NCBI GenBank assembly: GCA_026003935.1
Contig: BPIE01000001.1
Location: forward strand, 744,001-808,000
Source of the DNA: Tepidiforma sp.
Lineage (GTDB): Bacteria; Chloroflexota; Dehalococcoidia; Tepidiformales; Tepidiformaceae
DNA length: 64,000 nt
Direction of reading: 5' to 3'
Made by a program: the position numbers and the translations under genes. The stretch's first letter is position 1; each line of letters begins with the position of its first letter. Below, piece by piece: positions 8,869 through 18,445 of the stretch. The notes below the pieces were generated by a model, which did no database searches, had not been told where the DNA came from, and saw only the letters and a list, made by a program, of their open reading frames with translations.

Positions 8869-10083
8869 GTGTCACTGACGGGGCCGCGGTCGCAGCGAAC
8901 GGTGGTACTGGCGCTGCTGTCCGTGGCCTCGTTTGCTGTCGTGTTCAATAACCTGATCATCACGCCGATCCTGCCGGAGATTTCGGAGGATTTCGGGGTG
9001 CGGGTGGCGGTGGCGGGGCTGCTGGTGACGGCGTATTCGGTGGCCGGCGGGATTGCGGCGGTGTTTTCGGGGCCGTTCATCGACCGACTGGGGCGGAAGC
9101 CGGTGGTGGTGGCGGGGATGGCGACGCTGACGGCGGCGACGGCGCTCTCGGCGGCTGCGCCGGGGTTCGTTCCGCTGCTGGCGGCGCGGGCACTGGCGGG
9201 GCTCGGGGTGGCATGTCTCACGCCGGCGGTGTTTGCGGCGGTTGGCGACTACTTTTCGTACGAAGAGCGGGGGCGGGCGATGTCGTGGGTGATTACGGCG
9301 AACACGAGTGCGAGCATCTTCGGGGTGCCGGCGGGGGCGGTGGTGAGCGGGCTGCTGTCGTGGCGGTGGGCGTTCGTTGCGCTGGCCGGGCTGCTGGTGC
9401 TGTTCACGCTGCTGCTGTGGCGGCGGCTCCCGGCGGACGCTCCGCGGCGCGGACGGGAGGGCGGCGGAGGCGGGATGGCGGCGGTGCCGCGGGTGCTGCG
9501 GGACTGGCCGACGACGGCGGCGCTGGTTTCGAACTATCTCTCGACGAGCTACTGGTTCGTGTTCGCGACGTACATGGGGGCGTATTTCCACGATGAGTTC
9601 GGGCTGGCGAAGTGGGCGCTGGGCGGGCTGACGATGACGATGGGGCTGGGGGTGCTGGTGGGGAGCAACGCGGGCGGGCGCATCTCGGACCGGGTGGGGA
9701 AGCGGCCGGTCATCCTCTGGACGTCGCTGGCGTGCGCGGTCTTCATTGCGCTGACGACGACGGCGGCGGGGGCGATGGCGGCGGGGCTGGGCTTCCTGTT
9801 CCTGTTCGCCGTTTCCGGGGGTGCGCGGTTTGCGAGCTCGCAGGCGATTATGACGGAGATGTCGCCGGGCGACCGGGGGACGGTGATGGCGCTGAACGCT
9901 GCGGGGCAGCAGTTTGGCATCGTGACGGGGTCGCTGGTCGGGGGCGTGGCGCTGGAGGCCGGGGGGTATACGGCGCTGGGCCCGACGGCGGCGCTGCTGG
10001 CGGTAGTCTCGATGGCGATGTACGGGCTGTTCGTGCAGGAGCGGCGGGCCGGGCCGGCGGTGCGGGAGCTGGCGGCGGAGTGA
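8869..10083 (+). CDS. MFS transporter (drug/metabolite efflux-like)
   Basis: Twelve-helix major facilitator, 404 residues. The motif A region between helices 2 and 3 reads 'GPFIDRLGRKPVVV', and the second-half copy reads 'GGRISDRVGKRPVI'. Helices are evident throughout, for example 'VVLALLSVASFAVVFNNLIITPIL' and 'GLGFLFLFAVSGGARFASSQAIM'. The pattern is that of proton-driven exporters of the DHA1 group, but the substrate cannot be inferred. It is probably leaderless and monocistronic, lying between mdh and the Rex-like operator. Confidence 0.85.
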   Translation: MSLTGPRSQRTVVLALLSVASFAVVFNNLIITPILPEISEDFGVRVAVAGLLVTAYSVAGGIAAVFSGPFIDRLGRKPVVVAGMATLTAATALSAAAPGFVPLLAARALAGLGVACLTPAVFAAVGDYFSYEERGRAMSWVITANTSASIFGVPAGAVVSGLLSWRWAFVALAGLLVLFTLLLWRRLPADAPRRGREGGGGGMAAVPRVLRDWPTTAALVSNYLSTSYWFVFATYMGAYFHDEFGLAKWALGGLTMTMGLGVLVGSNAGGRISDRVGKRPVILWTSLACAVFIALTTTAAGAMAAGLGFLFLFAVSGGARFASSQAIMTEMSPGDRGTVMALNAAGQQFGIVTGSLVGGVALEAGGYTALGPTAALLAVVSMAMYGLFVQERRAGPAVRELAAE

Positions 10084-10086
10084 GCC

Positions 10087-10121
10087 TTGTGTTTGTAATC
10101 ACAATCCCCCGTTGGTAGGAT
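10087..10121 (+). promoter_or_regulatory. nuoI-nuoG promoter with Rex-like operator
   Basis: An 18-base dyad at 10087-10104 has the half-sites TTGTG and CACAA separated by 8 bases, the exact spacing of the redox repressor Rex consensus (TTGTGAA-N4-TTCACAA). It agrees at 11 of the 14 fixed consensus bases. It covers a -35-like TTGTAA (10093-10098) placed 17 bases before a -10 TAGGAT (10116-10121). Binding there would block transcription. Confidence 0.6.
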
Positions 10122-10171
10122 CGGGGGCGCCGGCGAAGGAGTTGCGGCCGGCGGTACTGGGGGACCTCCAC

Positions 10172-10645
10172 ATGGCATACGGCAAGGGCATCGCGAAGGG
10201 GATGAGCCTGACGCTGCGCAGCATGTTCAGGCCGCCGGCGACGATCCAGTACCCGGAGGAGGTGCGGCAGGTCCCCGTATATGCGCGGACGAACCTGCTG
10301 TGGTTCGAGGAGCGGTGCACGGGGTGCTCGACCTGCGCGCAGGCATGCCCGGACGGGTGCATCCTCGTGGCGACGAGCCAGGATGCGGAGGGGCGGCGGA
10401 ACATCGACCGGTACGAGATCGATTTCCGCATTTGCATGTACTGCGGGCTCTGCACGGAGGCGTGCCCGTACGAGGCGATTCAGCCGGGCGGGCCGCTCGA
10501 TGACGCGGTGTACAACTTCGAAGAGATGTACCGCGACAAGCATGCGCTGACCCGGGTGGCGCAGGAGTTTTTGAAGCGGAACAACAATACGTATCCGAAC
10601 GGCATGAAGGCACCCGACCCGGACGCCGATTTCCACCGCCTGTAG
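10172..10645 (+). CDS. nuoI: NuoI-like 2x[4Fe-4S] subunit of a NADH:acceptor complex
   Basis: A 157-residue ferredoxin-like subunit with two [4Fe-4S] motifs, C49-x2-C52-x2-C55-x3-C59 and C88-x2-C91-x2-C94-x3-C98, each ending in Pro. This is the arrangement that carries clusters N6a and N6b in complex I. The start 'MAYGKGIAKGMSLTLRSMF' resembles the NuoI amphipathic N-terminus. ATG at 10172 has a GGGGGA site; the frame is open 20 codons further upstream, into the promoter. Seven bases separate it from nuoG, so the two are co-transcribed. No other nuo gene is near. Confidence 0.85.
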   Translation: MAYGKGIAKGMSLTLRSMFRPPATIQYPEEVRQVPVYARTNLLWFEERCTGCSTCAQACPDGCILVATSQDAEGRRNIDRYEIDFRICMYCGLCTEACPYEAIQPGGPLDDAVYNFEEMYRDKHALTRVAQEFLKRNNNTYPNGMKAPDPDADFHRL

Positions 10646-10652
10646 GGAGCCC

Positions 10653-13121
10653 ATGGTCCAGATAACTGTCGACGGCAAGGTCATCGAGGCGCCGGCCGGC
10701 GCTCCGCTCGTTGAGGTGCTGAAGAACAACGGCTTCTACGTTTCGAGCCTGTGCTACATCGACGGGCTGAAGCCGTATGCGGGGTGCCGCTCGTGCCTCG
10801 TGGACATCGAGGGGCCGCCGGGCCTGCAGCTTTCGTGCACGGCCGTCGTGACGGAGAACATGGTCGTGCGGACGGACACGCCGGAGGTGCGGGAAGGGCG
10901 GCGTTCGGTGCTGTCGATCATCCTGGCGAACCACAGCGACCGATGCCTGACGTGTCACCGCCGGGAGCACTGTCACCCGGGCGACATCTGCCTGCGGGAC
11001 GACGTGGTGACGCACCGCTGCCTGACGTGCTCGAAGAACTATCGATGCGAGCTGCAGGCAACGTGCGAGATGGTGGGGAGCGCGGGGTATGAGCCGTGGG
11101 TTGGGGAGCAGCGGACGTGGTACCAGACGCCGCAGCCGCCGGCGGACCGGGGGAACCCGTTCATGGAGTTCGACCCGCAGATGTGCATCATCTGCACGCG
11201 GTGTGTGCGGGCGTGCGATGAGAAGCGTCACACGGGGGCGATCACGCTGAGCGGCCGGGGCTGGGAGGCGATGATTGCGTTCGGCGCGGGCGGGCCGATT
11301 CACGAGAGCAACTGCGACTTTTCGGGGGCGTGCATCGATGTCTGCCCGACGGCGACGCTGATGGAGCACCCGAACAAGTGGGTGGCGAAGCCGGAGAAGT
11401 GGACTTCGACGACGTGCGATTCCTGCGCGGTGGGGTGCAGCATCCGGCTGGGCTCGCAGGATGGGCGGGGCGTGATCGTGCGGCCGGGCGACGGGAACGC
11501 GTTCAGCGGGGACCAGATTTGTGTCCGGGGGCGGTACCATTACGATTCGCTGAAGCCGCGGGAGCGGCTTTCGAAGCACCTGCTGCGGCGGGGGAATATC
11601 CAGGCGCCGGTGGCGCTGGCGGAGGCGGCTGCCGAGGCGGCGAAGGCGCTGCGTGAGGCGCGCAGCCGGGGCCGGGTGGGCGTGCTCGTCGGCGGGACGG
11701 TGACGAACGAGGAGGCGCTGGTCATCCAGGAGCTGGCAACGAAGGCGCTCGGGGGGCCGGCGGACCAGGCGCTCGGGCCGGTGGTGCGGGCCGTGAAGGG
11801 TGCGCTGGAGGCGCGGTTCGGTACGTGGCGGATGGCGGCCAACCTCGAGCGGCTGCCGAAAGCGAAGGCGATTGTGACCGTGGCCGACGATATCGAAGAG
11901 AGCCACAACGTGGTGAGCGTCCGCATCAAGGACGCGGTGGTGTGGGAGAAGGCGAAGCTGGTGGTGATTGGTCCGCTGCGGAGCGAACTGGTGGACTTTG
12001 CGGCGGCGTGGATTCGGACAGCGGCAGGAGAGGAGGGGCTGGCCGCTCAGCAGCTGGCGGAAGCGCTGCAGGGGGCGACGCCGGCAAGCGAGGAGGTGGC
12101 GGCGGCGGCGGCGGTCCTGCGCGATGCTCCGCGAGAGGAGACGATGGTGGTGTGTGCGCCGAACCCGGTGAGCCCGGCCGTTGCTGCGGCGATGACGGGC
12201 GGGGCGGCGAATCTCGCGATTGCGCTGCGCGGGGATTCGGCGAGCGAAGGGCTCGCGGTGCTGCCGCCGGAGGCGAACACGTGGGGACTGCTCGACCAGG
12301 GCATCGGGACGGAGGGCGCCGCGAACCCGCTGGAGGGGCTCGCGGGGCTGCTGGTCATCCGGGATGACCCGACGATGCGGCTGCCGGGGGCCGCGGAGGC
12401 GCTCGAGCGCATCGGAACCGTGGTGGTGCTCGACGGCGTGCTCCACGCGACGGCGAAGCGTGCGACGGCGGTCATCGCGGAGGGGCGGGCATACGCCTCA
12501 CGCGGGACGTACACGAGCGCGGATTTCCGGGCGCAGAAGCTGGCGCCCGCGGTTCGGCCGGAAGGCGATGCGGTGCCGCTCTGGGATGCGCTGCAGGTGC
12601 TCGCGAAGGAGCTTGGGGTTGAGGTGCCGGCAACGCCGGACGCGGCGCTGGAGCGGATTGCGAAGGCGGACCGTCTCTACGAGCCTGCGTGGGACCTGAT
12701 CATCGGCGAGGGCGTGAAGCTGGAGGTGCCGCGGAGCGGGAAGGCGCTGGCGGCACCGGTCGAGGCGCCGCGCGCTGGCAGCGGCTGGCGGGTGGTCACG
12801 TCGCGGGACCTGTACACGGCAGCGGATGCGGCGGCGCTTCGCCACCCGGAGGCGGAGAAGCTGCACCGGTACGACCGCGTGCAGGTGAGCGAGGAGGACG
12901 CGCGGGAGCTTGGGATTGCCACGGGGGATACGGTCCGTGTTTCGGCGAACGGTGCGAGCATCGAGGCGCCGGCGTGGGTGACGGAACGCGTGCCGAAGGG
13001 GCATGTGTACATTTCGAGCCTGCTGCAGGGCGGTGCTGTGCTCGGGCTGTTCGGCGCGGACGACGTGGCTGGCGTGGCAGTGGAGGCGCGGGTGCCGGCG
13101 GCCGCGGGACAGGCAGGCTAA
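10653..13121 (+). CDS. nuoG: NuoG-like Fe-S/molybdopterin-fold subunit with a duplicated Cys-rich module
   Basis: An 822-residue protein. Cysteine sets in order: [2Fe-2S] C34, C45, C48, C62; His-Cys3 type H94, C98, C101, C107; a second copy with H121, C123, C126, C132; two ferredoxin-type sets C178/181/184/188 and C221/227/231; then the N7-type set C255, C258, C262, C290. The rest is a degenerate molybdopterin-oxidoreductase fold with no Cys/Sec active-site ligand visible, so it is NuoG rather than formate dehydrogenase. The two His/Cys modules share CLTC-x5-C-x5-C at a 25-residue interval (C98-C113 and C123-C138), which ordinary NuoG lacks. AGGGAGC precedes the ATG. Confidence 0.83.
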   Translation: MVQITVDGKVIEAPAGAPLVEVLKNNGFYVSSLCYIDGLKPYAGCRSCLVDIEGPPGLQLSCTAVVTENMVVRTDTPEVREGRRSVLSIILANHSDRCLTCHRREHCHPGDICLRDDVVTHRCLTCSKNYRCELQATCEMVGSAGYEPWVGEQRTWYQTPQPPADRGNPFMEFDPQMCIICTRCVRACDEKRHTGAITLSGRGWEAMIAFGAGGPIHESNCDFSGACIDVCPTATLMEHPNKWVAKPEKWTSTTCDSCAVGCSIRLGSQDGRGVIVRPGDGNAFSGDQICVRGRYHYDSLKPRERLSKHLLRRGNIQAPVALAEAAAEAAKALREARSRGRVGVLVGGTVTNEEALVIQELATKALGGPADQALGPVVRAVKGALEARFGTWRMAANLERLPKAKAIVTVADDIEESHNVVSVRIKDAVVWEKAKLVVIGPLRSELVDFAAAWIRTAAGEEGLAAQQLAEALQGATPASEEVAAAAAVLRDAPREETMVVCAPNPVSPAVAAAMTGGAANLAIALRGDSASEGLAVLPPEANTWGLLDQGIGTEGAANPLEGLAGLLVIRDDPTMRLPGAAEALERIGTVVVLDGVLHATAKRATAVIAEGRAYASRGTYTSADFRAQKLAPAVRPEGDAVPLWDALQVLAKELGVEVPATPDAALERIAKADRLYEPAWDLIIGEGVKLEVPRSGKALAAPVEAPRAGSGWRVVTSRDLYTAADAAALRHPEAEKLHRYDRVQVSEEDARELGIATGDTVRVSANGASIEAPAWVTERVPKGHVYISSLLQGGAVLGLFGADDVAGVAVEARVPAAAGQAG

Positions 13122-13519
13122 GCACGCAGAGCGGCTGCTCCAGGGGTACCCAGAATGCGACGAACCCGCCGGGCCAACGGCGGGTTCGCTGCGTTTTGGC
13201 GTTGGTGCTGGAGAGGCAGGAGCGGAACGCCAGGTACTCGAGGTCTTTGGGCGGGGCGCCCGCCCCGGGGAAAGGCGGGCGCCCGCGAGGACGGTCCCAC
13301 GGGGAAACCCCGCGAGGATGTTGCCGAGGGTGGAGGTCCGCCGTTGCGCCGCTGCCGGGTTCGTCCCCGGAGCGGAGAAGGTGGGGGAGAGCGTGCGAAC
13401 CTCCGTGCCCTTCGTGAGGTACGGTACGGCGGGCGTGTGAACTGGGTCGGGGCGGTTCGTAAACGGGCCGCAAAATGTGCGGGCGGGTTGGTAGCGGACA
13501 GGTGGCGATGGGGTGGCGG
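13122..13519. other. Non-coding gap with several GC hairpins
   Basis: 398 bases between the convergent nuoG and hydrolase genes. Besides the terminator at 13161 it contains a GGGCGGG...CCCGCCC hairpin and a GGGCGCCC palindrome (13250-13295), and a GGGG-AAA-CCCC hairpin near 13300-13310. No open frame here looks coding, and I recognise no RNA family (no RNase P, SRP, 6S or tmRNA signature). Confidence 0.4.
13161..13188. terminator. Strong hairpin after nuoG
   Basis: A perfect 11-bp stem (CGAACCCGCCG and its complement) around the 6-base loop GGCCAA, 40 bases past the nuoG stop, followed by only TTTT at 13194-13197. Probably a terminator with a weak U-tract. Confidence 0.7.
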
Positions 13520-14491
13520 TCAGCGGGGCGGTTCGAGCGAGGCGAGGAATTGGAGCAGGAGCGAGGTGACTTCTGCGGGGCGCTCCTGCTGGGTCCAGTG
13601 GCCGCAGCCTTCGAGGAGAGCGAACACGCGAAGGTCGGGCACGACGTCGCGAAGGCGCTGGATGGCCGGCGGGTTGCGGGCCGGGTCACGGGTACCGGTG
13701 ATGAAGAGCGCGGGCTGACGAACGGCGGCCCCTGCGAGGTCGGCGGAGCGTTCCCAGTTGCGGTTGACGTTGCGGTACCAGTTGAGGCCGCCGCGGAAGC
13801 CCGAGGCGGAGAAGGCTGCGACGTAGACGTCGAGGTCGGCTGGGGAGAGCCACGCGGGGAGGCGGGCCGGCGGGGCGAAGGCATCGATGAAGCGGCCGCC
13901 GCGCGGGATGGGGCGGAAGCGCTCTTCGCGCGGGGCATCGCCGGAGATGGACCAGTAGAAGCCGGCGAGCGCTGCGCGGACGTCGGCTTCGAACTCGGAT
14001 TCTGCGAGCCCGGGCTGCTGGAAGTAGTCGATGTAGTGGATGTAGCCGGGGCCGGCTGCTTCCCGCATGAGGTCGAGCGGGGGACGGGGTGCGCGGGCGG
14101 CGTGGGGCACGCTGAGGGAGCCGACGGCGCGGACGAGCCCGGGGAAGCGGAGCGCGGTGTGCCACGCCACAGGCGCGCCCCAGTCGTGGCCGATGACGAT
14201 GGCGGGTCCAGGGCCTGCCCAGCGGATGAGCGCGGCGACATCGGCAGCGAGCGCATCGAGGTCGTACGCTTCGACAGCCGGGGGTGCCGAACTGGCGCCG
14301 TAGCCGCGCTGGTTGGGGAGGATGACGCGGTAGCCGGCTGCGGCGAGGGGCGCGACCTGGTGGCGCCAGGAGTAGGCGAGCTCGGGGAATCCGTGGAGGA
14401 GGATGACGACTGGCCCGGCGCCTGCCTCGAAGACTTCGAGGGTGACGCCGGGCGCCGTGGGGACGAGACGCCGCGCGGTGCCGGGGATCAT
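13520..14491 (-). CDS. Alpha/beta hydrolase, epoxide hydrolase-like
   Basis: A 323-residue alpha/beta hydrolase. The oxyanion-hole motif HGFPE, the nucleophile elbow 'GHDWGAPVAW' (Asp103) and a C-terminal His298 in 'GCGHWTQQ' match soluble epoxide hydrolases and haloalkane dehalogenase relatives, which open epoxides through an aspartyl-ester intermediate. Tyr in 'NWYRN' is a candidate proton donor of the cap. The ATG overlaps the stop of the upstream CoA-transferase (ATGA), so it is the last gene of a coupled three-gene operon. The natural substrate is unknown, but the two CoA-transferases suggest catabolism of an organic acid or lipid. Confidence 0.85.
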   Translation of the reverse strand: MIPGTARRLVPTAPGVTLEVFEAGAGPVVILLHGFPELAYSWRHQVAPLAAAGYRVILPNQRGYGASSAPPAVEAYDLDALAADVAALIRWAGPGPAIVIGHDWGAPVAWHTALRFPGLVRAVGSLSVPHAARAPRPPLDLMREAAGPGYIHYIDYFQQPGLAESEFEADVRAALAGFYWSISGDAPREERFRPIPRGGRFIDAFAPPARLPAWLSPADLDVYVAAFSASGFRGGLNWYRNVNRNWERSADLAGAAVRQPALFITGTRDPARNPPAIQRLRDVVPDLRVFALLEGCGHWTQQERPAEVTSLLLQFLASLEPPR

Positions 14492-15804
14492 GCGGTGGCG
14501 ATGACGTCGGGGTCGAAGGTAGTAGCGATGTGGCCGGCCTGGGCGAGGCGTTCGATTTCGGCGTCGGAGAGGCCGAGGACCTCGCGGTAGACGTAGTCGT
14601 TATGTTCGCCGAAGAGGCAGGGCGGGGTGCGGAGGTCGACATCGGATTTGGAGAAGCGGTAGGCGGGGCGGAGCCAGTCGACCTCGGGGTAGTCTTCGGT
14701 GGCCGGGAGGCGCTTCCAGGCGCCGGTGGCGGCGAGGTGCGGGTCTTCGGCGGCTTCTTTTGCGTTGAGGACGGGGCCTGCGGTGACGCCGGCGCGCTGG
14801 AGTGCGTGGAAAAGCTCGTCGCGGTCGCGGGTGGCGGTCCACTCGGCGAGGCGCTCTTCGATCATGTCCTGTGCTGCGAGGCGGCCGGCGGCGGTTGCGA
14901 GCTCGGGGGCGAGGGCCCAGGGCGGGCGGCCGATGAAGTCGACGAGGGCCCGCCACTCGGCGTCGTCGCGGCAGGAGATCGCGATCCAGCGGTCGGTGCC
15001 GGCGGCAGGGAAGACGCCGCTGGGGACGTGGCCTTCCGCGGAACGGTTGCCGATGGTGCGCTGCTCGCGGCCGTTCCAGGCGGCGTCGAGGGCGGCCTGG
15101 GGGAACATGTGGGCGGAGGATTCGACCTGGGCCATTTCGATGACCTGGCCTTCGCCGGTCCGGCGACGGTGGCGGAGCGCGGCCATGATGGCGACGGCGC
15201 CGTGCATGCCGCCCCAGTAGTCGCCGGCGAAAATGCTGACGTTGTCGATGGGTGCGGTATCGGGGTAGCCGCGGAGGATGGTGGCGCCGGAGACGCTATC
15301 GATGTGTGCGCCGTAGCCGCGGCCTTCGACGTAGCGGCCGGTGCGGCCGAAGGCGGGCATGTGGAGGATGATGATGTCGGGGCGGATGGCGCGGATGGCG
15401 TCGTCGTCGAGGCCGAGCTTTTCGAGGGTCCCGATGGCGAGGTTTTCGGCGAGGATGTCGCTGATGGCGATGAGCTGGCGGACGATGGCGAGGCCTTCGG
15501 GGCGGCGGCTATCGACGGTGAAGGATTTCTTGTTGCGGAGGACCTGGATGAAGGCGGGGCTGTTGTTCCAGGGGCGGGGGCCTGGCTCAGGGGGATGACC
15601 GGCGATCCAGGGGGGCATGAGCTGGGCCATCATGGCGTTCATGCGCGGGCTGGCGGCGCGGGTCATGGGGTTCCAGATGAACGGGTTTTCGACTTTGATG
15701 CACTCGGCGCCGAGGTCGGCGAGGTACATGGTGGCGGTCTGGCCGGCCCAGACGGCGGTGAAGTCGCAGATTCGGATGCCCTGGAGGGGAAGGGGAGCGC
15801 TCAT
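14488..15804 (-). CDS. Class III CoA-transferase (CaiB/BaiF family), copy 2
   Basis: Moves CoA between carboxylic acids, 438 residues. It opens 'LQGIRICDFTAVWAGQTATMYLADLGAECIKVE', the family's N-terminal signature, and ends with the family's C-terminal domain. It carries 'NNSPAFIQVLRNKKSFTVDSR', the block that precedes the Rossmann core, and an Asp in 'GAHIDSVSG' at the region of the catalytic aspartate. ATG at 15804 overlaps the preceding gene's stop by four bases; the open frame runs 84 codons further and is rejected. It differs enough from its neighbour to suggest two acids or two subunits, as in heteromeric class III enzymes. Confidence 0.87.
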   Translation of the reverse strand: MSAPLPLQGIRICDFTAVWAGQTATMYLADLGAECIKVENPFIWNPMTRAASPRMNAMMAQLMPPWIAGHPPEPGPRPWNNSPAFIQVLRNKKSFTVDSRRPEGLAIVRQLIAISDILAENLAIGTLEKLGLDDDAIRAIRPDIIILHMPAFGRTGRYVEGRGYGAHIDSVSGATILRGYPDTAPIDNVSIFAGDYWGGMHGAVAIMAALRHRRRTGEGQVIEMAQVESSAHMFPQAALDAAWNGREQRTIGNRSAEGHVPSGVFPAAGTDRWIAISCRDDAEWRALVDFIGRPPWALAPELATAAGRLAAQDMIEERLAEWTATRDRDELFHALQRAGVTAGPVLNAKEAAEDPHLAATGAWKRLPATEDYPEVDWLRPAYRFSKSDVDLRTPPCLFGEHNDYVYREVLGLSDAEIERLAQAGHIATTFDPDVIATA

Positions 15805-17003
15805 GCGATGACTCCTGCTGTCGTGAGGGAATCGATGGCGGCCGGTTCGAGGCCGGCTTCGGCAAGGATGGCGCGGGTGTGCTCGCCGAGGCGCGGGGCG
15901 GCGGAGCGGATGCGCCAGGGGGTTTTTTCGAAGATGTAGGGGCGGCCGAGCATGGGGAGCTCGCCAAGCTCGGGATGCTGGATGGTGGTCCAGAGGCCGC
16001 GTTCGCGGAAGTTTTCGTCGTTCCAGAGGTCGAGGCCGGTGTAAAGGGGGCCGCACATGACGTGGTGTTCGCGGGCGGCCTCCCAGACTTCGGCGCGGGT
16101 GCGTTCGAGCATCCAGGGGAAGACGATGGCGTCGACGGTTTCGCGGGCGCCGGGCTGGAGGGCTGCGAGGGGGCTATCCCAGGAGGGGTCTTTGAGGGTT
16201 TCGTCGCCGATCATTTCGACGAAGCGGCGCCAGTAGGTGCCGGGGAGGGCAGCGATTTCGACGAAACCGTCGGCGACGGGGTAGATGCCGCCAGCGAGGC
16301 CGGAGATATGGGATGCCGGGCGGTCCTGGACGCGGCCGGAGAAGCGGTAGGCGAGGATGCTGGAGCTGCGCCGGTCGATGTTGTTGACCTGGACGTTGAA
16401 GCAGGGGACATCGACGAGCTGGCCGGTGCCGTGGACTTCGTATCCGGTGAGGGCGCCCATGGCGGCGACGGCTGCCATGGCGCCGCACTGGAGGGTTGCG
16501 GCGGTGCCGCCGAGCTTGAGGGGCTCACGATGGGCGAGGCCGTGGCTGTACATCTCGGCGCCCATGGCGTAGACGACGAGGTCATCGAGGGAGTAGTCGC
16601 GGTAGGGGCCTTCGTGGCCGAAGTTGGTGATGGCGACCACGGGGATGTCTTTGTAGCTGGAGAGGGTGGGGTAGTCGATGCCGAGGCGTTCTTCGACGCT
16701 CGGGGGCGAGGCGGTGACGACGAGGTCGGCCATGCGGACGAGGGAGCGCACGATGTCGCGCGCGGCTGGCTGTTTGAGGTCGAGGACGATCGATTGCTTG
16801 TTGGTGTTGAGGTACTGGAAGGTGGCGCTGCGGTCGGGGCCGGGTTCGTCGCCGAGGAAGGGGGGAAGGGCGCGTGCGGGGTCGCCGCCGGGGCGCTCGA
16901 CTTTGATGATGCGAGCGCCGAGGTCGGCGAGGAGCTTGGTGCAGTAGGGGCCTGCGATGTGGCTGGAGAAGTCGAGGACGGTCACGCCCTGCAGTGCGTC
17001 CAT
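15801..17003 (-). CDS. Class III CoA-transferase (CaiB/BaiF family), copy 1
   Basis: A 400-residue class III CoA-transferase. N-terminal 'LQGVTVLDFSSHIAGPYCTKLLADLGARIIKVE' and 'NTNKQSIVLDLKQPAARDIV' are diagnostic. 'YSLDDLVVYAMGAEM' supplies the probable catalytic Asp. It is the first gene of the operon that also holds a second CoA-transferase and an epoxide-hydrolase-like enzyme; an AGGAG site precedes the ATG. Two adjacent, divergent family members often form one heterodimeric enzyme (as in benzylsuccinate or malyl-type transferases), but that is not proven here. Confidence 0.88.
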   Translation of the reverse strand: MDALQGVTVLDFSSHIAGPYCTKLLADLGARIIKVERPGGDPARALPPFLGDEPGPDRSATFQYLNTNKQSIVLDLKQPAARDIVRSLVRMADLVVTASPPSVEERLGIDYPTLSSYKDIPVVAITNFGHEGPYRDYSLDDLVVYAMGAEMYSHGLAHREPLKLGGTAATLQCGAMAAVAAMGALTGYEVHGTGQLVDVPCFNVQVNNIDRRSSSILAYRFSGRVQDRPASHISGLAGGIYPVADGFVEIAALPGTYWRRFVEMIGDETLKDPSWDSPLAALQPGARETVDAIVFPWMLERTRAEVWEAAREHHVMCGPLYTGLDLWNDENFRERGLWTTIQHPELGELPMLGRPYIFEKTPWRIRSAAPRLGEHTRAILAEAGLEPAAIDSLTTAGVIA

Positions 17004-17081
17004 GGTGCTCCTGTTGCGAGGGTGATGGTGCCGCCGAGATTGTGCCGGAACGGTGTTAGGTCTGTCCTGCTTTTGGCGGGT

Positions 17082-17737
17082 TCAGCGGGGGATGGCGCGC
17101 TCGGCGACGAGGATGACGCGGCTATCGTACTCGCCTCCGCCTCCCGGTCGAGGGACGAAGGTGCCCCCGCAGCTGATGAGGGTGATGCGCTCGCGGTCGC
17201 CGGGGACGAAGGGGAAGACGACGGCGTTCATGTCGAGGGCGGCGAGGTGGACGACTTCGACCGACTGGACGGTGTACTGGTAGACGATGCCGTTGTCCAT
17301 GACGACTTCGAGTGATGCGCCGGGCGCGACGGAGGTGAGGCGGGCGAAGGGGCCGGGACCGAACCCGATGTAGTCGATGTGGGCGGCGAAGAGGGAGTTA
17401 GCCCCCGGGAAGCCGGGGCGGCCGAAGCGGGGGTACCACGCGATGTACTGGGGAGCTGTGGGGTCTTCGAAGGTTTCTCTGCCGGCGATGTAGGTGGTGT
17501 CGCGCGTTTCGACGGGGAAGCGGTCGTCGACCCCGGCGGCCGGGATGCGGAGTGCTGCGACGGGGCCTTCGTAGGGGCGGGGCGTCGGGGTGGGGACGGG
17601 CGTGGGGGCCGGGTCGCCGGCGGCGACGTTGGGGACGACGGCGCGGGGCGTGAAGGTTGGGGAGGCGGCTTGAGATGAAGCGGCGGCGATGAGGCCCGCG
17701 AGGAGCGTCACGAGGGCAGCGGCGGCGGGGAGGCGGT

Positions 17738-17741
<4 letters not shown>
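17082..17741 (-). CDS. Class F/E-like sortase with Pro-rich linker
   Basis: A membrane-anchored or secreted cysteine transpeptidase, 219 residues. There is a signal/anchor at residues 1-25, a Thr-Pro-rich spacer at 45-57, then the sortase beta-barrel. Catalytic residues are H121 ('FAAHIDY'), C191 ('LISCGG') and R208 ('YDSRVILVAER'). The LI[ST]CGG box is typical of class F and related Actinobacteria or Chloroflexota sortases. The GTG start overlaps the livF stop (GTGA), so it is translated as the last gene of the ABC-transporter operon, which is unexpected. No LPxTG-type substrate is encoded in this window, so it may instead act on substrates elsewhere. Confidence 0.85.

Positions 17742-18431
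<690 letters not shown>

Positions 18432-18445
<14 letters not shown>

Noticed and set aside
13122-13519. Structured non-coding RNA gene (RNase P, SRP, 6S)
   Set aside because: Several GC hairpins but none of the conserved core sequences of these RNAs.
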